DNA of 64,000 nucleotides from Apostichopus japonicus. Lineage: Eukaryota > Echinodermata > Holothuroidea > Aspidochirotida > Stichopodidae. Positions within the stretch are counted from its first letter, which is position 1; every line of letters starts with the position of its first letter. Location: NCBI RefSeq assembly GCF_037975245.1, contig NC_092576.1, positions 20,050,111 to 20,114,110 of the forward strand, in the 5' to 3' direction. Position numbers and translations under genes: made by a program. The notes under the pieces are model-generated. The model did no database searches and was not told the origin of the DNA. It was given only the letters and a program-made list of their open reading frames with translations. Shown piece by piece: positions 59,701 through 64,000 of this stretch.

Positions 59701-62493
59701 CATTGATGGCACTATAGGCTTTCGTAAAATAAAATAGTAAATCTTTAAAGCCAACAGTATAGTGCAGCGTTGTTTGGCATTATATGTAGACAGATTTAAT
59801 TAAAACCTACAAGAAACTTACAAACTTACCTTTTGAATCGTCTGCTTGTCGTTCCACAGTTTTAGGTTTGGATGTAGATCTCCTATATTTCCATATTCTT
59901 GAGAGAAAAAAGAACATAATTTTAAAATTAATGAAATTATAGCGTAACATCTAACCATGGCAACATATTCAGTGACTCACCCGTAAACTGCAACAAGAGC
60001 AATTATTGCAAGAGAGACCGTTCCAATTGTAACACCGAGAAGTAATCCAACGGATCCTGAAGGGAAGAAAAAACGTTTATATCATAAAGTTTCCTTTGAT
60101 TGTTAATAAAGGTGCGGATGTATATTGTGATGTTTCAGTTGATTGTTAGTTAAGGTGCGGATGTATATAGTGATGTTCCATTGATTGTTAAGGTGCGGAT
60201 GTATATAGTAATATTCCATGGTAACCAGCATTTGCCGGATATGACTGTCTCACATCGTAACGTTACAATGATACCAATGATATCATACGCCAGATCTACG
60301 TTCCATAGAAATAATTATAATATGGGTTAACAAATAACAGCATTCTCAACATATTTTACTTGAAAAAGGAGAAAAACAACCAAGTAAATGCAAATTAATT
60401 TGTTTTGTTTTTGATTTATCTATTTCCCACACATTCTATTGACAGTGATAACAGCATAACATAATGTTCGGGAACGCTACGATAAACTAGGACGTAGACG
60501 AAATAGTTAATGAACTTTTTTATCAAGTACAATGTTGCTCGAATCAGTAAGGAGTTGTTGTACTTACCCGTATCAGGCGAATTTGTTTTCACCATTTCCA
60601 AGATTGGACCGGGGGGCCCATCCCCATTTGGCCCTTCTCTCACAGCTACAACCCTGAAGTCATAGTCTGTGTCTGGTTCAAGTGACGTAATTATCACAGC
60701 ATAATTATCTTGATCATTGCTTGCATTTACTCTTATAAAGGTACTTGGCCAATCGCCGCTCTCCGACAGCTTGGTTAGTAACCTATATTCAACCACTGGG
60801 GGAGTCCCAACGTCGCCATCCCATACCGGCCAGGTAATTGTTAGCGAAATTGAGCTGCTTTTACCAGCAGCTGGAACCGCTTGGTATTGTGGAAGTCCTT
60901 TAAAAAACAAAAAGCCACTACAAATTTAAATAAAATTAATATAAATAATAAGCATCAGATTTTGTAAACAGTCATATGGTAACGCATTCCAAGAGAAACA
61001 ACAACAACATGATAACATCAAAATTGACGAGAAAGGGTGAGTACATATAACTATTTTTTTTTTATTTCGATGTTATGTCTTGAAGGATCGTTTCTGCGCA
61101 ATAAACAATCATTGAGCAATTTTGCTGGTAATGTTGTGCAACTGTGGTGTGACTGATTAATAAAATTGCCAACTTTAGCCTGCTTATTCCATTGCACTAG
61201 CTCATTTAATTTATTGACTTTTCAAAGGTCTGTTCAGCTCGAAAGTGTCATTAAGGAGTAGTAACGTTAACGATTACAAAGCCTGAAAGTAGGGACTTTT
61301 TGGCAAACTCCCAGTTAAAGACACGGATGAAAATACTGTTCCCTTAAATAAATACTTGATTTACTTAAAAATAGTCGAACGAAATCGTTGTAAGATTAAC
61401 CAACATACTTGGAACAAAGTAGTAAATTGTATTACTACTGGAGCTTTCCTCAACAGTCGTCTCTCGTGTCATTTGGATGCTGTAATTTCCTTCTACTCTG
61501 AGACCAGTCAACGTGAAGGAGGTGCTTGAAGGATCTTTTACCTCTTGTATGCCTACATGTGACGGTTCCAAGTTAATTGATGCATAGTAGATAGTTAACA
61601 AAGTCACACCATCACTACATGAACTACCACCAGTTGGAAGCTAAGTAGAAACAAAACGGATTAAATTTAAATTTGAATTGTAAAACATTGAGTGGTCTTA
61701 TGATTTAGGGAAATCAATTTCCACTATATATTCTCACCACCCAGTTTATCAGAGTGTAAAAATGTTTTTCTCTGTACGATTTCTCCTTGAGAACAACGTC
61801 TCACTGTTATGTAAGGCAAAAGCAAGAGTGATACATATATAAAAGTGAAATAAAGACAGTATGCAGCAAACTCAATGCGGCCCTAATGTCCCAGTAAATA
61901 AAGTTAACAGCACTACCGATATACAATACATTCATTAACTTAAAAAAAAAGTGCTTCTAAATATTTCATTTCTGCACCATAACTAAATCTATGATGTTAA
62001 ATAACATTCTACAGTGTTATTGATTATTCCACAAATAATATCATAATAAAATACGTGGAGAATAACATGATAATTGCATTGAAAATAAAATTATGTGCAC
62101 CTTCCAAGATATTTTCACATTTTCCTGATCATCTCCAGCGACTTCTGCCATAACATTCATTGGTCCATCTTGATCAACTTGTGTGAATATGAAATATGGA
62201 CATTAAAAACGAGACCCCCGAAAAAATGAAATAAAGTCAATATATTGGTAACCATATTTTTCAAATAAAACATGTGAAGATGTCTACGGTATGTGATAAA
62301 TGATGACATCCTGCTTCAGGAAATTTAAGTCATTCGTAGTTCGGTTTAAAAGAAGGCCAACCAATAACTCGTTTGGTGAGATCAAATTACGAGAATCTTA
62401 GACTACTTTCAAACGCACCTCTTCCGTTAGGTAAATCAACGACTACTTGGCTACGTACGTCATTCGAGCAGTTGGAGTGGTCCGGGGTAAAAC
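53683..62493 (-). CDS. receptor tyrosine phosphatase-like gene (FN3-FN3-TM-PTP), 5' incomplete
   Basis: Fourteen exons on the minus strand join without breaking phase: 62493-62419 (least sure), 62177-62101, 61640-61409, 60897-60568, 60056-59981, 59897-59830, 59155-58815, 57796-57700, 57287-57208, 56767-56633, 56344-56216, 56058-55931, 55537-55402, 53757-53683. They encode two fibronectin type III modules, one membrane span, a tyrosine-rich linker and a single PTP domain. The PTP has [25 protein letters not shown] and the signature HCINGASRSG. The WPD loop reads WPK and the Q-loop glutamine is replaced, so classical catalysis is doubtful. The substrate-recognition and phosphate-binding residues are kept. 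It would sit in the plasma membrane and bind or regulate phosphotyrosine proteins. The first exons are missing. Confidence 0.88.
55402..55537 (-). CDS. phosphatase-like gene exon: P-loop second half
   Basis: 136 bases from TTTTGTAG to AAAG|GTATGT. Joined to the previous exon it completes [19 protein letters not shown], the HCX5R signature, with its arginine. The NG-x-SRSG form is more like the second (D2) domains of receptor PTPs than the usual SAGVGRTG. Confidence 0.9.
55931..56058 (-). CDS. phosphatase-like gene exon: WPD-loop region and catalytic Cys
   Basis: 128 bases from TGCTTTCAG to CAT|GTAAGT. It encodes [20 protein letters not shown], then [20 protein letters not shown]. The loop that normally reads W-P-D-H-G has Lys in place of the general-acid aspartate. 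The cysteine of the signature is the last full codon. Confidence 0.9.
56216..56344 (-). CDS. phosphatase-like gene exon: YWP strand region
   Basis: 43 codons, phase 0 at both ends, from CAACACAG to CGG|GTAAGA. It encodes [20 protein letters not shown], then [14 protein letters not shown]. This matches 'C-x-x-Y-W-P' and the following beta strands of PTP domains. The WPD here is not the catalytic loop. Confidence 0.88.
56633..56767 (-). CDS. phosphatase-like gene exon: TQ-P motif
   Basis: 45 codons, phase 0, from TTTGTCTACAG to CAT|GTAATT. It encodes [20 protein letters not shown], then [10 protein letters not shown]. This is the very conserved I-A-T-Q-G-P-L-x-x-T-x-x-D-F-W element, with Ala replacing the Gly. 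Confidence 0.92.
57208..57287 (-). CDS. phosphatase-like gene exon: DYINA
   Basis: 80 bases from CTCCTCACAG to AAT|GTAAGT. It encodes [20 protein letters not shown], then NATVVN. With the upstream exon it gives [16 protein letters not shown], the usual N-R-Y-x-[DN]-[IV]-x-P-x-[DE] start of a PTP domain. Confidence 0.9.
57700..57796 (-). CDS. phosphatase-like gene exon: KNRF loop
   Basis: 97 bases from TATGCTCAG to CCAC|GTGAGT. It encodes [20 protein letters not shown], then [15 protein letters not shown][YF] is the phosphotyrosine-recognition loop. The aromatic is Phe rather than Tyr. Confidence 0.88.
58815..59155 (-). CDS. phosphatase-like gene exon: tyrosine-motif juxtamembrane tail
   Basis: 341 bases from CTTACAG to AAG|GTAATG. 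The cytoplasmic linker contains four spaced tyrosines: AYENV, HYVPS, GYEVP and VYQNN. YENV and YQNN fit the pY-x-N pattern bound by Grb2-type SH2 domains, and YEVP fits pY-x-x-P. The end of the exon ([20 protein letters not shown]) is the usual lead-in helix to a PTP domain. A docking role is inferred. Confidence 0.85.
59830..59897 (-). CDS. phosphatase-like gene exon: basic stop-transfer
   Basis: 68 bases from CTCTCAAG to AAAG|GTAAGT. It encodes [20 protein letters not shown]. Basic residues follow directly after the membrane span, as expected on the cytoplasmic side. Confidence 0.85.
59981..60056 (-). CDS. phosphatase-like gene exon: transmembrane span
   Basis: 76 bases from CCCTTCAG to ACGG|GTGAGT. 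It encodes [20 protein letters not shown], then VAVY. A single hydrophobic helix of about 24 residues. Confidence 0.9.
60098..60225. repeat. intronic minisatellite, three copies of about 45-53 bp
   Basis: GATTGTTA(..)AAGGTGCGGATGTATAT.GT.AT.TTCC recurs three times in the intron between the FN3 and membrane exons. Confidence 0.8.
60568..60897 (-). CDS. phosphatase-like gene exon: FN3 module 2
   Basis: 330 bases from TTTTTTAAAG to ACGG|GTAAGT. One whole fibronectin III fold: an LTITWPVW strand, [16 protein letters not shown], then [21 protein letters not shown] and the L-x-P-x-T-x-Y-x-[FV]-R-V pattern are the family hallmarks. NAS is a possible glycosylation site. It ends next to the membrane exon. 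Confidence 0.93.
61409..61640 (-). CDS. phosphatase-like gene exon: FN3 module 1, C-terminal part
   Basis: 232 bases from TTTCTACTTAG to CCAA|GTATGT. It encodes [20 protein letters not shown], then [20 protein letters not shown]. It fits the second half of an FN3 module, with a divergent L-x-x-G-x-Y-x-[IV] end. Confidence 0.8.
62101..62177 (-). CDS. phosphatase-like gene exon: FN3 module 1, N-terminal part
   Basis: 77 bases from ATTCACACAAG to TGGAAG|GTGCAC. It encodes [20 protein letters not shown], then KISWK. The 'P-x-N-V ... V-x-I-x-W' start of an FN3 module. It joins in phase 0 with LPTGG. Confidence 0.8.
62419..62493 (-). CDS. phosphatase-like gene exon: furthest upstream ectodomain exon found
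   Basis: Ends at AGAG|GTGCGT in phase 1, which fits the next exon. It encodes [20 protein letters not shown], then PNGR. The acceptor (ACAACAG|GTTTT) lacks a good pyrimidine tract, so the upstream limit is uncertain. More exons probably lie beyond 64,000. Confidence 0.5.
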
Positions 62494-64000
62494 CTGTTGT
62501 AATTCTCGGTGTGGTTTACATAGTATCATACAAGAAATTCCATCAGTGTCACTGAAATATCCATCTCAGAATAAGGTTAGCCTTAGTAAAATCACTGACC
62601 GTGTAGACGAAGCAAGTCTATTGAAGTTTATTTATAGTGATAAAGAATACGTAGAACTATTTAGCTTACGCTAAACTTCAGGTCCAAACTATATTTCTCG
62701 TAATGTTTATTTACTTTTTGGGAATAATAAAGTAACCATGAGTTCCAATTTTCATTGAGGTTCCTATGCTTTGTTATAGATTCCAAACATGAAAATTAGG
62801 AGAATGGAATGTCCAAAATGTTGAAATTTTCTCAACTATTTATACTACATTTGAAATAATGCTATTTAATGATGAATTCCAAGTTAGCTACATTCATTGA
62901 AGTCCATAGTCTGGACAACAACAAAAGGCCAATGCGTAAGATTTATTGTAACATGTAAGAACTCAAATCCACCTACTTTTTATGTTTAAATTTCGTGCTT
63001 ATGAGTTATTTTTGCATCGCCCTTAATAAATATTTATTCAAAAAGAAGACATGAAAATGACATGGGAAATACTGACAAGGTATACTAACTTTCCAGAAAG
63101 TAGTAGTGTTACTGGTTTCAGTATAGTTTACGAGGGATGTGCTAGGGTATGAATTTGATGAATCTACCATCTTAGGTTTCATCGTTTAATGCGACCAAAC
63201 AATCAATATGCTACGTTCACATAGGCCTACCTCACAATTTTGATCTACCTTATAGCCAAATTTAAAACGCCTAATTACCGGAGATTCACCCCTGGACACC
63301 AATTACGGCTCAGAGCTACATTCAAGAGACATTTAAGCATAAGTTAAGTGCTGCAGCTTCTGTTGCAGCTATGCAGTTTATGTAAAAATAAATACAATAG
63401 GATGGGGAGGTTAGAAGGAGGTGTTCCTTAGCCCCTAATTTTTACTGTGATGTGCACTTTGTACTAGTGCATTACACTTGCAAAATGTCCTCCCTGCCTG
63501 ATTGCTTGCTCCGAAGTGCCCCCCTTTCGACTCTCAAGCGCCATAACTGAATGGGACGATATAGAGTTTTCCTTGTATAATTTACAGTTGCTTTTTTCCC
63601 AAAATTTCCAGATAAACTGCCAGTTGACCTGACTGATTATCAGTGTGGTATTCGAGACATGTTATATCGAGACCGTGGGTACTGAAACCTCTTTCAATGC
63701 ATTACGTATTGACAGCGTCAAACAAAGTTGTTGAAATGTATTATAATTTATGCACGAGTTTACGCATCAAACAACATGGCGGTATCCTCTTATTGGCAGT
63801 AAAAACTGTGCAGTAGTTAATCAGTTACACCCTTCTTGTGGAAAGATCCTGAAACAAAGCTGATGGCATATAAAATATTTCAATCGTGCAGAAAGATGCA
63901 ACCACTTTTGCTGAGCGATAATTGTCGACGAGGCTAACTGTCATTGAAATGTTATCCACCAGCAATAATAATGTAATAATGTAAACAAAATTAATGTGAC
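62494..64000. other. probable 5' intron or flank, no exon recognised
   Basis: AT-rich on the left, more mixed from 63,280 on. I could not support any exon. The missing signal peptide and upstream ectodomain of the phosphatase-like gene would be expected in this direction. Confidence 0.4.

Overview
The window looks like animal nuclear DNA, about two thirds A+T, with short phase-compatible exons, long introns, many microsatellites, a Ty3/Gypsy retrotransposon and a large satellite array. FN3 receptor phosphatase-like and receptor kinase-like genes and an intronless melatonin-type GPCR point to a metazoan. A marine invertebrate deuterostome such as an echinoderm would fit, but that is an inference.

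Layout. 1-6.2 kb is mostly non-coding. It holds a probable terminal exon of an unidentified gene (1599-1768), a foldback element (507-986), and several small tandem and inverted repeats. 6.25-21.85 kb is one nested satellite: 332-bp monomers, each carrying a 23-bp palindrome, sit inside 2.8-3.2 kb higher-order units and expand into a run of 14 nearly identical monomers at 17.1-21.7 kb. 22-26.6 kb is AT-rich with no recognisable gene.

26.6-36.7 kb, minus strand, is a tyrosine-kinase-like gene. Nine kinase or juxtamembrane exons join in frame, and a tenth may be transmembrane. The beta-3 lysine, the HRD aspartate and the DFG glycine are all replaced, so I call it a pseudokinase. 37.8-39.8 kb is low-complexity (TA)n and an 8-bp repeat. 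41.8-42.9 kb, plus strand, is a complete intronless rhodopsin-family GPCR.

43.0-49.2 kb, minus strand, is an intact Gypsy element with identical 372-bp LTRs, a 4-bp target duplication, gag with two zinc knuckles, and a pol ending in a chromodomain. The two frames appear linked by a -1 frameshift at T TTA AAC. It lies 125 bp past the GPCR stop codon. 49.2-53.6 kb has only a small candidate ORF and repeats. 53.7-62.5 kb, minus strand, is a receptor tyrosine phosphatase-like gene (FN3-FN3-TM-tyrosine-motif tail-PTP) of at least 14 exons. It keeps the HCX5R signature but has lost the WPD aspartate and the Q-loop glutamine. Its 5' end is not in the window or not recognised.

Together, the locus has a degenerate receptor kinase-like gene and a degenerate receptor phosphatase-like gene on the same strand, separated by a GPCR and a young retrotransposon. 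Both look more like phosphotyrosine scaffolds or regulators than enzymes.
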